From contig OX327705.1 of NCBI GenBank assembly GCA_946807835.1, positions 12,244,501 to 12,308,500 of the forward strand: a stretch of DNA of 64,000 nucleotides, read 5' to 3'. The DNA is from Ailanthus altissimus (taxonomy: Eukaryota > Streptophyta > Magnoliopsida > Sapindales > Simaroubaceae). The notes under the pieces are model-generated. The model saw only the letters and a program-made list of their open reading frames with translations, had not been told where the DNA came from and did not search any database. A program made the translations under genes and the position numbers. Below, one piece after another: positions 35,336 to 47,659 of this stretch (positions within the stretch are counted from its first letter, which is position 1; every line of letters starts with the position of its first letter).

Positions 35336-36353
35336 TTCATATTACATATATAGTCTAATATCTGAATTAAATTTTAATTGTGGCACCAATTTAATATTTC
35401 AGTGTATAATTGTTACTTTTATTAATTATATGATCAATTATTTTTCCATAATTCATGGTTAAAGATTTGTTTATACTTTTTTAGAAGTTTGAACAAGAGG
35501 TGGTGATAAAATAAAATCGTAATCTTCCCTTTTAATTTATGTATTTTGTTCTTTAGATTTGTTATAAGTCAATTAGCTAGCATTAGTTTGATTGACCTTA
35601 ATAATGATAAGGTAATGAACATTAATTTAATTTATGTGTTGTGTCTTTTAAGTTATCACAGAGTGAGATCTATACAAATAGTAAAAATATTAAAAGCTTC
35701 GAGATGCAATTTCATGAGTTATAGAAACATATACTTTCAACATAGAATCTATTGTTTATTGAATAACACTTTTTGCAGTACTAGCAACACATGCATTATA
35801 GTAATGTAACCTAAGCTTTTTGCAGTACTTGATCATTTAAATTTGTGAACACACTTTATTCAACAAATTGTTTATTGAATAACACTATTTATTTGAAAAT
35901 TTTATTTACAAATATAGACATATTGAAAAATTATCATTAATATATTAAGTGATTTAAGGGTAACTAAGCAATTAAAGAGGAAAGACATTTTTTTTATGAC
36001 TTAACGTATGAACATCAATAAAGGGTTAAATAAGAGGTTATTATTGTTTTAAGACCAATTGGTCAAATAAGAGGTCAAAGAATTGGGCAACTCCTTTTCT
36101 CTTAATTTATAACATTGTCTAAGAAAATCAATGTGCCCATGCTCAGATAACAATTGAAGGTGGTAGAAAAAATTATAGCAAAAGATATTTGACACGAAGC
36201 AATAGGATTACCATATTCATAATAAGTTGGCAGTAAAATCACGCAATATAACCAAGTGTTGATGGCAATTCCACATATAGCTGCTGATTGGTGGTAACAT
36301 GTGATCAGCCACGAGCAATAGTGATTGCAGCTTGGTGCCATGCAATTAAAATT
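35336..36353 (+). mobile_element. Mosaic of family-D leader and LTR-D pieces
   Basis: Leader (35336-35575) is joined to LTR-D middle (35577-36178; GATGCAATTTCATGAG, TTTGCAGTACTTGATCATTT) and back to leader (36178-36353; GACACGAAGCAATAGG). This is a product of internal deletion or recombination. It has no coding content. Confidence 0.65.
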
Positions 36354-36965
36354 TGTGAAGCAAGTGTTTGTTTCTTACGAAATTAATAGAGAGAAACTTT
36401 TCTAGGAAATGAAAGAACAATTGTGAAACTCGAATTTTATTTCTTTCCTTAATAAAAAGAAGATTACTGAGCTTGTCTTATTCATATAAAGAGATCAATA
36501 GAGATAAAGGATTGCGATTACGCCAACTTATAACAAACTCTAACTAACTTCTAAAATTTTGGATAAAAAGGCTAATACTAGAGTATTTGAACATCCATCA
36601 ACTAATTATACACCTGCATGTTTCTAACCATTTGATTTATGACTCAACAACAATTTGTTATCCATATTGTTCTCTTGTATCCCCTTAAACTCATGATTTG
36701 AGGAGAAACATTGAGTTTGCTTCAGAAAAAAGAAAATTGGTTATAAGACACAGGTTTTATAAATATATCAGCTATTTGATCCTTTCTTGCTATATGACTA
36801 ACTTTTATCATGCCAACTTCAATCATGTTTCTGATAAAATGGATATCTAATTCTATATGTTTAGTTCTGGCATAAGAAATAGGGTTATGCCAATGCAGGG
36901 GCACAAGAGAATCTACATAGAATACACCGCAACCTTTGTCATTCAAAGATATCTAACATGCAATA
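36354..36965 (-). pseudogene. LTR-C (36354-36652) and copia RNase H C-terminus (family C)
   Basis: The LTR reads TGTGAAGCAAGTG ... GACTCAACAACA on the plus strand. The RNase H end is readable on the minus strand at 36722-36946: YARTKHIELDIHFIRNMIE and KVSHIARKDQIADIFIKP. This is the best preserved copy of this domain in the window. The fragment stops near 36965. Confidence 0.85.
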
Positions 36966-37344
36966 AATGATCTAGTACACTTGCTACAACTAATATATAT
37001 GTAGTAACAACAAAGAATCAATAGAAGTACCGCTAAGGCAAAGCAAGGGCAATCCTGTCATATTTTACTTATTGGCCAAAACGAATGACATAACCAACAT
37101 GCAAGTCCATGTGTTTTATATCACTAGTTAACTAGAAGCAAGAAAAATAAGTGAGAGTAAGATGGTACTAGTTGACTAGAAAGTAGTGATATTTTAATTA
37201 ATTTGAGTTTTATAGAAAAGCGAGAGAGTAAGATAATCAATCAAGAAACTTTTTCTTTGGTCTACAAATTCTAAGATATTATAACATCATAGGCACTAAT
37301 TAAATGTGTTTATTGAATACTATAATTTACAAAATTTTGAAAAA
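36966..37344. other. Fragments without clear identity
   Basis: The segment 36990-37090 resembles 23310-23390 (AACAACAAAGAATCAATAGA, TATTTTACTTA(T/A)TGGCC) from D copy 2 upstream of the zinc-knuckle remnant. I see nothing in the rest. Confidence 0.5.
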
Positions 37345-37692
37345 TGTAACAAGCTGTTCTCCTGTAGTCAACAAGGTCTTAATCCTGTCTAACCTTGATT
37401 GACTTTACTCCTAAGCTAGTAATGAACTTACATTTATAGATTTGTCAATAGTTTGGAGATGCAATTTCATGAATCATAGAAACATATACTTACAACATAG
37501 AATATATATTTAGTGATATTCACTTACAATGTTTGTAGTACTTAATTATTTAAATTTGTTGCTATAGTTTATTTAACAAATTATTTATTGAATAATAATA
37601 TTTAAATGTAAAATTAATTTACAAATATAGACATATTAAAAAATTATCATTAAAGTATTTAGTTATTTAAAAGTAATTAAGTAATTAAAGAG
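37345..37692 (+). mobile_element. LTR-D, left part, ending at captured DEFL segment
   Basis: LTR-D text (TTTGGAGATGCAATTTCATG, GTTTGTAGTACTTAATTATT) runs to AATTAAAGAGGTAAGACATT. Intact D LTRs then continue with a T-run and ATGACC. Here DEFL flanking DNA starts. Confidence 0.7.
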
Positions 37693-38150
37693 GTAAGACA
37701 TTATTAACTAGAGAAATGTGTAAAAAGAACTAATTTCAAATTGGAGCTGGAAATGAATAATTAATAGTAAAATTTATTTCCAAATCAAGCAAATTTTTTT
37801 TTCTTTTAATAAATAATGACATACCAAAATACACGTGTTAAAATGGGTAACTAATTGTGCATTAGAAAGTGTCAAGTGAAATCTAACATTTATACCAAAA
37901 ATTATTTATTAGAATATTATGATTAATTAAGCAAAAAAGGCAGCATCAAATTTGTTATTAACCAAAATCTGAAATAATAGAGAATATTGAGATCATCTTT
38001 CCTGTCCTTTGATGCGGACATAATTTTTAAACTAAATAAATGTAAAGTTGTAGAACATAATAAATTATTGGATAATTTGAATTAATTGATTGAGAAAAAA
38101 AATAAAAAAAAATTCCAAAATTAGTTGAAGTCTAAGATTTTCAAGGCCAA

Positions 38151-38157
38151 TATAAAT
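38151..38157 (+). promoter_or_regulatory. TATA box of DEFL copy 2
   Basis: CCAATATAAATTAAAA lies 72 bp before the ATG at 38223, an ordinary distance for a plant gene with a short leader. It lies in the captured segment and not in the LTR. Confidence 0.5.
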
Positions 38158-38222
38158 TAAAATTTCATCATGTCTTCTCTATTGGATAGCAGATCAAGAG
38201 TTAGAACTTAAAATTAGAAGAA

Positions 38223-38685
38223 ATGAGATTTGGCAAATTTCTCATTGTTCTTATTTTTATTATATCTTCAGTTAGCTCAAGTAAACTCTACTTACTCATA
38301 CTTTCTTTCTCTGATAAAACATACACGCACTTATGCATAACAAATTAATACATATAATGTATGACCACAAGCACACACGAAAGTAATAAAAGAAAATTAT
38401 ATAAACACATACATTATGCACAAACATATCTATTTATGATAAAATATAAAAAAAAATGTTTTCTATATATTATCCATGAAAATAACTTTGTATTATCATT
38501 TACTTGAAGTTGCGGAAGTGTATGAAGTGAAAGAACCAGCTGATCCATTTTGTTACAACGATTGTTCAGCAACATTTGGTGATCCACAGTGCAACTCACT
38601 TTGCCGTAATGAAAAGTAGTTACGGACTGGGTTCTGCATCTCTATTGGAGGTTCATCTACGAAACGTTGTTGTTGTAGTCCCTAA
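38223..38685 (+). pseudogene. Defensin-like (DEFL) secreted peptide gene, copy 2, with in-frame TAG
   Basis: Exon 1 (38223-38280) encodes a signal peptide, MRFGKFLIVLIFIISSVSS. It ends in phase 1 at a GTAAAC donor. A 229-bp intron ends TTACTTGAAG (38509). Exon 2 (38510-38685) continues in frame: AEVYEVKEPADPFC, CYNDC, QCNSLCRN, GFC, KRCCCSP, TAA. The eight Cys, CxxxC, GxC and terminal Cys cluster, and a phase-1 intron right after the signal peptide, are the plant DEFL gene plan. Codon 38617-38619 is TAG where copy 1 has AAG, so the peptide as read stops after its fourth Cys. Members of the family act as secreted antimicrobial or signalling peptides; the role of this one is unknown. It lies inside an LTR-D. 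Confidence 0.8.
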
Positions 38686-39079
38686 TCCTTTTACTATTAC
38701 TGCCTTGCACCTTTTATGTTTCATGTTTTTCTCAAATAGTGCTGAACAAATTATAATCTCTACATTTTCTTATTACAAAAAACTGATAAATAGTTATGAT
38801 CATCTATTATTATTATTATTACTTTCTTTTCAAAATAAAAGAAAATATACAAAACCTTATTTAATATTGTTAAGCCTATCTCCCGATAGGGTCAAGCTAC
38901 CCATTCTAAGTGTTTAAAATCTACTTCAATAGAGGAAGTCAAGACAGTGAGGCCCACTTTTTCACAAATACAGTCAATCCACTTGGATAACCCAAACCCA
39001 CCAAATCATGAACTCCACAAACGGGTCATGGGTACCATAGGAGGTGGGAATAAACTAGAACATGCGATTAATAAAGCAT
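38686..39079 (+). other. 3' flank of DEFL copy 2 (captured)
   Basis: This matches 6436-6860 (TGCACCT(T/C)TTATGTTTCATG, ACTCCACAAACGGGT). A TTA run lies at 38806-38821. The match ends close to 39079, where LTR-D sequence resumes at TTGCAGTCAATCAATTC. The open frame at 38576-38917 is out of frame with the DEFL exon. Confidence 0.7.
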
Positions 39080-39711
39080 TATAGCCATTGCAGTCAATCA
39101 ATTCAAATTTAACAAACACGAAATTGACATAATTCTATAATCCTATGCATGTAATTAAGAATAAGACAATCTCACATTTGTATTAATTTTTAATTAAAAT
39201 ATTTTTTTTTACCAACAAATGGTATCAAAATCGCCTTGTTTCATATTACATATATAATCTAATGTATGATTGTGATTTTAATTATGATGCTAATTTAATA
39301 TTTTCATCTATAATTGTTTTTGTAATTATATATTTAATGTTTTTATGCTAATTCATAGTTATAAATTTGTTTGTAATTCTTTCAAAGTCATAACGAGAGG
39401 TGGTGATGAAATAATATCCTAATTTTCCTCTTAATTTATGTGTTTTGTTCTTTAGATTTGTTGTAAGCCAATTAGGTGGCATACAATTTTTGTGTAATAT
39501 GAAAACTTTTGAATATACTAGCTGTTGAAAACAATAAATAGATATTTGACACGTGAAGCAGCAGGATTACCATAGTCATAATACACTGGTAGAAAAATCA
39601 CACAATACACTACGTATTTATGGCAGTTGCACATGTAGCTACAGATTGGTAGCAACATGTGCTCAGCCACGAGTAACAACGATTGCGGCTTGGTGCCACA
39701 CTATTATAAAT
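39080..39711 (+). mobile_element. LTR-D end, primer site and short D leader
   Basis: The LTR tail ends TTACCAACA at 39217, with a primer site TGGTATCAAAA at 39220. The leader runs to GCGGCTTGGTGCCAC (about 39698), where family-C sequence begins, at the same leader position as at 21128 and 36353. Confidence 0.8.
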
Positions 39712-39997
39712 TATGAAGTAAGTGCTTGTTTCCCAAAAAAATAATAGATCTGGAAAATGAAAGAACAATTGAGAAACTAGAATTTTATTTCTTTTCTTAA
39801 TAATATGAAGATTACAGAGCTTGTTTTATTTATAGTAAAAGATCAATAGAGATCAAGGGTTTAGAATATGCCAACTCGAAACAAACTCTACCTAACTTCT
39901 AAAATTTTTGTTGGAAAATAAAATACTAGAGTATTTGAACATCCATCAGCTGATTCTATATTTGCATGATTATAATGATTTGTTTTATGACACTGCA
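39712..39997 (-). mobile_element. LTR-C, 3' LTR of the large minus-strand copia element
   Basis: This is homologous to the two 299-bp LTR-C copies and begins TATGAAGTAAGTG. It is followed at higher coordinates by the RNase H end, RT, IN and Gag of the same minus-strand element. Confidence 0.75.
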
Positions 39998-42900
39998 ATA
40001 AGCTCTTATCCATATTGTTCTCTAATATCCTTCTTCAAACTTATAGTTCGAGGAGAAACATTTAGTTTGCTCCGAAAATAAGAGAATTTGCCATAAGATA
40101 GAGGTTATGTAAAAATATCAGCTATTTTATCCTTTCTTCCTATATGACTAACTTTCACCACGCCAACTTTAATCTTGTTCTTGATAAAATGGATGTCCAG
40201 CTCTATATGTTTTGTTATGGTATGGAAAATAGGGTTGACTACCAATGCAGTGCATTAAGATTATCACATCATATTACTAGTGTTAAAGATAAGACAATAT
40301 GTAGCTCAGTTAAAAGTGATACAAGCCAAACTATTTCTGTGTAAGCTAGAGAAAGAGCTTTATATTCGAACTCTATATTGGATTTAGTAACTACATGTTG
40401 CTTCTTTGATAACCAAGCAATAAGATTTGCTCCCAAATAAACATAGTAGCTATTCACTGATCTTTTACTATCAAGGTCACAACCTTAATATGTAGTTAAA
40501 AAAACTAGTGAGGGTTAAATGGCCAAATAAGTTGAACTCTAAACCAAAATCTTTTATAGACTACCGATATCTTAAGACTTTCATGCATGTTGATAAGTGT
40601 TTGTTTGAAGCTTTGGACATAAATTAACTTTGTCTATTAATAAAATATGCCAATTCTGGCCTTGTTGAGTAAGATATTGCAGTGCTTCCATCAGGCTCCA
40701 GTACAAGGTTGAATCTTTGCAAGACTTATTGTCTTCTTTGTACAGCTTATTACTAACACTTATTAAAGCACCACAGGATTTTTGATTCTTTATATTTGCT
40801 CTTTTTAAGAGATCTTGAACATATTTAGCTTGAGAAAAGATTAACCCTATGTTAGTTTTTGTAACCTCGAAATGTCATCCATATATATTAACACTAGTAT
40901 CCGATGAATAAGGATGCTTCAGACTTAGAATTTTGAAATCTCTAACTGATTAAAGAGTATCTCAACCTTTCAAACCATGCTCTAGCTATCTGCTTCAGGC
41001 TATAAAGAGCTTACTTCAATCTACACACATGAGTTATCCATTTTTATGAATCCCTTTAGCTACTCCATATGCACATCCTCTGTAAGAATTTCATTTAGGA
41101 AAGCATTATTGATATCTATATGTCTTATCTTCTAGATTATACTTTATCTTATAAATCCACTTGTTGCCAATGACTTTTTGATTGTCACTCTTGGAACTAA
41201 TTCCTATGTCTTGTTATTCATCAAGGAAACATATTCTTTCTGCATTGCTTTTTGTCATTTAGGATCAGATAAAGTAGTCTGAACTCATTCTGGTCTTGAT
41301 TCTTGTTTTGCTACCTAATACATTTTGAATTTAAAGATGCTTGCTTTGACTTTAGTGGCCATAAGATAAGTAAGAGTTTTTGGGTTGGTTGATTTTGATT
41401 GGTTAGTATATTTTAGTTTTTTAGTTGAATTTATTGTGAAGATGAAGACGTTGTTGTTATTTCTAAAGGCATTTATTGTGAATTGTTTAAGTATGAGGTT
41501 TATGAAACTCTTTATACTGATTGACTGCTTGATATTAGATCTGAGACTACTAAGTGATGCTGAGAAGTTGAATGCTGATCACTAATGAACACACATTTTT
41601 TATATTGCTTAGGCATTTGTAACCTTTGTGTATGGGATAATAACTAATGAATACACATTTTGCTATATGAAAGTCAAATTTATGCCTATTCATATGGGAA
41701 TTTATGAAGATGTACTGGTGTAGGTAGTTTATTAACAACAAAAACACTAGTGTGGAAAACATCCAACTGGAAACTCATATTCATTTTTGCTAAGCAAGTA
41801 ATGTTAGAATAACTTGAACTATTTGTTTGTGCTTTCTTTCAACTATGAAATTCTAATAATGTGTGTAAGAGCATAGATCTCTTAATGCAATTCCTTGTTC
41901 TTAAAGAAAGGAAACAAAGTTTTAGTACTCTCTTCCTCAATCTAATTAGAGTGTTTTAATTTGTCTTCAAAATATTTCTCTACTTGGGTTTTAGAGAGTT
42001 TAAATGTTTCAAGACATTTTGTTTTTAATGGAAAGATCCAAGTGTACCTAGAGTAGTCATAAAAAAATAAATATAGTATTTATATCCTTCTCTATAAAAA
42101 GTTAGTGTTGAACCTCATACATTAGTATAGAGCAATTCGATAGGAGATTTAGTTTTGGTTTTTATTGTTGAAAAATATAGTTTATGTACTCTTCTATACT
42201 GATATGCAATGTATAAATTTGGTAAGGATTTTTATTCATATTTTGCAAATCTTTGAAAAGGCTTCAACACTTGATACAATATGTAGCTGCTAGGCCATAG
42301 TCCTCTATGTAGCACATCAACACTCAAACAATTAATGCTATTAACAAGTGCAGTTTTGACATAAGCTTTATGCTAGTTACATATTTGCTTAGCTTTATGA
42401 AGAAATGAAAATTTATTTGAGTGAAGGATAGAAAACATAGATGAAGGCTTATTGTAAATTGACAATGACTTGGTTTTATTTATTCTTTTTGGTTGAGATA
42501 ATGACAGTCTATACATCCCCTTTTGAATAGTCCCCTTCAATACTGCTTAACTTGTCTTTATATCCTTTATCAAAAAATTTGATCAAAAAAATTCAACAGT
42601 CAAAAGGATTTCAGAGGCTAATTTTGAAATACTTATAAAGTTTTTGGTAATCTTAGGTACACAAATTATATGTTTTCAAGGAAGTTTTGTACCAATATCA
42701 TTATTAAACTAAAAAACACCAATGTGAGTTATTTTCAAACATTTATCATCAGCTATTTTGAGCAACTCTGTACCTTCAAAGTCCTCTTTATCAGCAAATT
42801 TATTTTGATTATTAGTCCGATAGTGTGTGGCTTTACTGTCAAGATACCACCCTTCAACTCCTTCAAGTGTTTCTATGCATGCTGTCTTAATTTGTTACTA

Positions 42901-43239
42901 GTTAAAGTCAAAACCCTATTTATTGTAATTTAAAGAGTCAGGTCCTTTATTGTTTTGAAACTGATCGTTATAGTATTGAAATTATGGCACAAAATTCTTG
43001 ATAAACCTGTTGTTACATTTTGAGGCAATGTGCCTTGATTTGTAAGATATCTGATATTTTGGCTTGTTAAATCCTCTTCCATTTCAAAAGTAATTTCCAT
43101 TGTACACATTTGTGTTTCTTGCGTAAAAGTATCCTTTTGTATTACCATCAAAACCTAGTTTGATTAAGTCATTTTTTAAAGAATCTTTAACCACTGTTAC
43201 TAGGTCTACTGAAATTCATGTATCTTCTATTGTTGCCAT
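39998..43239 (-). pseudogene. Degenerate copia polyprotein, family C (Gag zinc knuckle to RNase H)
   Basis: All of this reads on the minus strand. RNase H lies at about 40050-40460 (WLSKKQHVVTKSNIEFEYKA). RT lies at about 40560-41260 (DSTLYWSLMEALQYLT; KGFIKMDNSCV). The integrase C-terminal part and core lie at about 41640-42450 (STRYTWIFPLKTKCLETF, SQLDVFHTSV-type text). GAG-pre-integrase and protease traces lie at about 42500-42900. The Gag zinc knuckle lies at about 42990-43050 (SYKSRHIASKCNN) behind a Gly/Asn-rich stretch (NGNYF, GRGFNKPKYQI). Stops and frameshifts occur throughout. The Gag frame continues beyond two nested insertions at 50865. Confidence 0.85.
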
Positions 43240-45670
43240 TGTTGGAATTTATACTAACATGTCATCCCATTTTATATAAATATTTAATTATAGTATTTAT
43301 ACAAGTATCATTTCTAATAAAATTATTAATATTATTAATTATTAAATGGTAAGATGCTTGTAACATTTCAAACATTGTATAATCTGAAGGAGTTCAGATC
43401 TTATCCAAAGAAGTTTAGATCAGTGCTAATAGTTAGCAACGTAAAAAGTTATAAGTGTTAAGAGTTAGCAAAATCTAAAGAGTTATCGCCTTGTCTGAAG
43501 TGGGACAAAAATCTGATAATATATTAGTAATGACATAGTTATAAAGAGTTGCAAATTATGCTAGAAAATATCATTGTGCAAATATGTTCTCAAACACCAT
43601 GTTTCTGATCTAATTTTATCATTGCGGGTCTATCGGTGAAATCCATTAAAATAAATCAGTGTATGTCTATATTTGAACTATCCACATAGTTGGTCTTAGA
43701 AACTCTGAGCTTATTGAAAGCTTGTATAAAGATACAAGTATTCAGTAAGAACTAAGTACTGAATAGACTCACGAAGACCTACAATAGACATCTTATAAGG
43801 TCATCAATGGAAGACCTTCTCGAGTTGAGTAGTATTCGTTGTCCTTTGACCTAAGCACTACGGTTAGCTTGTAAGTGATCCACCATACTTTGGTTCTACA
43901 CATGTCATAAACTTTTTCTTGTCTAACTATTAGGGACCGATGGGTATAGTCTGATGCTCATAGAGTTTGGTGTGCATAGATATGGGATCTGTCAACTTAT
44001 GAGTGAGTTGTATATCTTAACACTTCGAGATTGTATTTTAGAAAGTCTTGTGGCCACAAGCATAAACTTCGAAAAATATTTTCCGTAGGAATAAACAATA
44101 TCGTAAAAGTATTTATGGATATTGTTTTTAGAGATACAAATCTGGAGATAAGTTCACGGTTGAGCAAATAGAGATTTGACGATGATAAACTATATCTCTA
44201 CTCTTCCATGATATAGATGATAGAAGGATTATACGAATATGCTATAACATCAATCTTGCATAGTTTAATGAGCTACTTTGTAATATTCGTAACATATGTG
44301 TGGAGAATCATTTACGAACGTATAAAAGAGGTCCATATGACAAATCGAGCATGGACCTAGGGAGTCTCACAATATAAAGTGTACTCATTGCGCACTAGAG
44401 TAGTGTACTGTATTGAACAGTTCAATTCAGAAAATTTTAGTAAACCAAATATTTATTTTCTCAAAATTATAACATGACAAAGAATCATAAGTTTATTGGA
44501 TAAAACTTTGACACTCGTAAAAATCTTATCAATATATAATAGTTAAATATTAATTTGAGAAAATGACAAGTGTACATTATTATATTAATTTAAACTTATT
44601 ATATAAACTTAAGTTAATTCATAAAAGCTTTCTTTCCTATTAACAATTATTCCAACATGTATATATTATTATTTCTTTTAATAAAACAGTTCTCTTTTAT
44701 TAATATATTAATATTCCTTCTTTTTGTGGATTGAATAATTCGTAGGAACGAGTAAAGAAAGCATTTGGTAACATGCATTTGGCTTGAAGTGGGAGACACG
44801 TTAAAAGCTACATTCATATCTCCTATTATCATATCTTTTTATATAAAATCTATGTCCAGGTGTATTAGGCCTTTTGACAAATAATGATAAAGAAATTCAT
44901 TCAATTGTAATGATATTTTAGTGTAATAATGATTGAGGTCATTATGTAAAAAGAAATTCAAATAAACAATAATTGCTCATTTTTAGTTTAGTGATAGGAG
45001 CAGTTGTAATTAATTAATCAAGTATGAAAACCACTCAAGAATAAATTGATTCACTCTCTTAAAAAAAGAGTATTATTCAGCAAGTATGAAAGAAAAGATA
45101 AAAAGAGATTTTGTTTTTGGTTCTCAAAAGTTGATACAAAACAACATTACTTCTTTTTCTCTTATGAAAGGCCAAAAATGTATCATAGAAAATAGAGATG
45201 CAAAAAGTTGATTTTGAACCAGAGTTGTTTAAAATATTTTTCAATAAAAATTATTTTTAAGTGTTATGCATGAGTTACAATTACACATTCACCATCTCTA
45301 TTTTTTTCTTGAAAATAAATATTTGTATTCAAAGAGTTTGAACACAATATATTGCTAGAAATTCTAATTAAAACTACTATTCTAGTTTCATAATTCCACT
45401 GTATTATTGTAGACCAGAATTGTTCAAGAATGCACTTTAAGATGAGCTCTACATTTGAAGATTGAATTGTTTGAAGATTTGTAAAGCTACTTTCATTAGA
45501 TAAATATTTATCATTTATAAATTTTGTACAATAGTTATACTCGTACATGTATATGATATATATATATATATAAATACTACAAATGAGTGTATTTTGCTAA
45601 TATGCTTTTATTGTGTGTTATAAATTTTTAAAATTACATATACACTCGTTCATCATACACTCACTCTATA
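43240..45670 (+). mobile_element. Solo LTR-A with perfect 5-bp target duplication GCCAT
   Basis: GCCAT at 43235-43239 recurs at 45671-45675. The insert starts TGTTGGAATTT and ends CACTCTATA (canonical CACTTTCA; the terminal CA has become TA). The 2431 bp align with LTR-A copies: ATGGTAAGATGCTTGTAAC, TTCAGATCTTATCC, GTGAGTTGTATATCTTAACA and GGAGATAAGTTCACGG. There is no primer site or second LTR, so this is a recombination product of a full element. It sits in the Gag region of the family-C element. An (AT)n run lies at 45556-45572. Confidence 0.92.
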
Positions 45671-45704
45671 GCCATAACCACTATACACTACTACAAAAAT
45701 GACT

Positions 45705-45965
45705 TTTAGACATTGTTTTATAATGTCAGTGTTGCTTGAGCCAAAAATTTACTGACATTATATATAATGTTAGTGAATCACTAATACTACGGTATCAGTG
45801 AATCACTAACACTATGATATCAGTTAATCGCTGACACTATAGTATCAATGAATCTCTAACACTATAGTATTAAAAAATTCTTGTTACCATGATATCAGTG
45901 AATTACTAACACTATAGTGTCAATGAATCAATGACATTATGGTATCAAAGAAATTATTGTAGTGT
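45705..45965 (+). repeat. CACTA-1 left subterminal repeats
   Basis: Tandem-like alternating units, TATCAGTGAATCACTAACAC and ACTATAGTATCAATGAAT, occur about eight times. They are homologous to CACTA-2 left repeats. Confidence 0.9.
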
Positions 45966-46221
45966 AAAAATTAAATTAAATAATTTTAATTTATTTTTTT
46001 ATTTTTTTTTTATGATTTAAAATTTAAATTATTAGACCAAAATTTTAAATTTATTTTAAAACTATAAATTCATACATAAATACCACATCTAAATAAATAT
46101 CAAATTTATTTATTTAAATAAATAAAACTACAATTGTCAAAGCATCTAAATTAAATTTCATAAACAATATAAAGTATCTCATAAGAGTATTACAAACAAG
46201 AAGCTGAAAAGTATAGATGAC

Positions 46222-46347
46222 ATAAAATACCCAAGCCATAAAGCACGCTTCATCTAATTGCTTGGTCCATACATGCATGTACTTGAGTGCTGAAACTAGA
46301 CCATTTCGAGCTTCAAGCTCTTCGTTTAAAAGCCCTTTCTTAGCCAC
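46222..46347 (-). pseudogene. Exon-like fragment captured by CACTA-1 (unknown protein)
   Basis: The minus-strand frame has a protein-like core LLNEELEARNGLVSALKYMH followed by VWTKQLDEACFMAW. A possible donor (TGG/GTATTT) follows. Upstream, in another frame, GAGAATGATTATG...GATAATGGGTGG hints at the true exon start and a frameshift. The amino-acid composition is amphipathic-helix-like and unlike transposon proteins. I do not recognise the family. Confidence 0.4.
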
Positions 46348-46645
46348 CCATTATCCTTTACATAATCATTCTCCTGTCGTAATGAAATAAATGTTCACAT
46401 AATAGAGCAAGTTCAGTTTTAAAAATATGGGCATATTTTGTGTATTATTTTACATGCACAAAAAGATAAATAGTCAACTGAAGAGGGACATGAAAATATA
46501 CTATAAGAACACACCTTGCAATGGATCACATGCTTCATTAAATCAAGCCAATCATATGTCTTGAAAGGGGTATGATTGAAAATGGTGGCATGCAAAAAAT
46601 TGGAAAAATATAAATGTCAAACGTATGTTGTAAAATTAAAATATT

Positions 46646-46723
46646 ACTTGGTCTGATAAAATCAAAGAAACCAAAGTCAATAAGCCTCATATCAGCACCT
46701 TCATGTTCAAAAGTCAAAAGGAA
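46646..46723 (-). pseudogene. Protein-kinase DFG segment, CDPK-related-kinase-like, captured by CACTA-1
   Basis: The minus-strand reading FLLTFEHEGADMRLIDFGFF then DFIRP matches the plan of plant CDPK-related kinases around the Mg-binding loop: (HRDLKPEN)FLFT...(D)xxLKxIDFGLSDFVRPD. The DFG triplet is present. The preceding HRDLKPEN loop is unreadable and the following activation segment (LNDIVGSAYYVAPE) is absent, so this is about one exon of a kinase. It is non-functional as a kinase. Subfamily assignment is from memory of family motifs, hence moderate confidence; another Ser/Thr kinase is possible. Confidence 0.6.
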
Positions 46724-47659
46724 ATTTTGTTACGAAAACATGACAAGAGTTTAGTAATAAATAGTCAACTGAAGAGGGATTGACCATATATGTAAGTCCT
46801 AGTTGCATACTATGAAATTGATATAGGCCAACAAGAACACACATGGGCATAAATGTAGTAAGTATTTAACTCTCCATGGACTATAATAAGGTTATCAGAA
46901 TTAGCAATGGAAAATAGCAAGCAAAAATGAAAACTAAGGGGCACTTCTACACTAGCATGCATATGTAACTCACTAATATTAATTCATATAATAAGGATGT
47001 TCAACTTCTCACTGAGCAAGCATATGTAACTCATCTTAAACAAAATTGAAATCATTCCCTCGTTTATGTTGGTCACACATGGAAGGCTAGGGGCTTCAGG
47101 TTCCATTAAAAACCCAGGAATGAAGGTAAGTAAGTAATTCTTCACTTTCCCTTATAGGATTGTCAAAGTAGAGCTAAAAAAACATTTGTGCAACATATAT
47201 AGGTAGACAAAATATTTTAGTTAAAAAAATTTGTCACTGCCAACTTGTTCTAATAACGAAGATTTGCAAAGTACCCACTTGTTCTAATGACAAAAACTTC
47301 AAGGAGGACATTTCAATCTGATTTTTCCTAGTCATTCTTTGAATCTTCTTCTTTATCTAAAAGTATATGCTATATTGTGCAACACATCTAGAGTTTTTCA
47401 TTCAAAGAAAAAAAAATGTACAAAAAATCAGATAAATAATACATTAGGAAAAAATTGGTTTCAAACAGGACATGCATGGGCAAATCAGGATCTTCCAATC
47501 CATCTCCATCAAAGTTTCCATGGTTATTTCCTCATTCATGCTAGACAATATAATTTCCAAATATGATCTCAATCCTTAGCAAAAGAAGTTAACAACCATT
47601 TAGAAATTACAGCCCAATAAATAAGGGGTGCAAGGTCAAAGCAGAATGCTACCTGTTAC

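Noticed and set aside
38576..38917. 113-codon plus-strand open frame overlapping the DEFL exon
   Set aside because: It is out of frame with the eight-Cys reading, which is conserved in the other copy; it runs on into the 3' flank.
42930..43151. 73-codon minus-strand open frame as a separate gene
   Set aside because: It is the wrong frame over the copia Gag zinc-knuckle region; the neighbouring frame gives SYKSRHIASKCNN.
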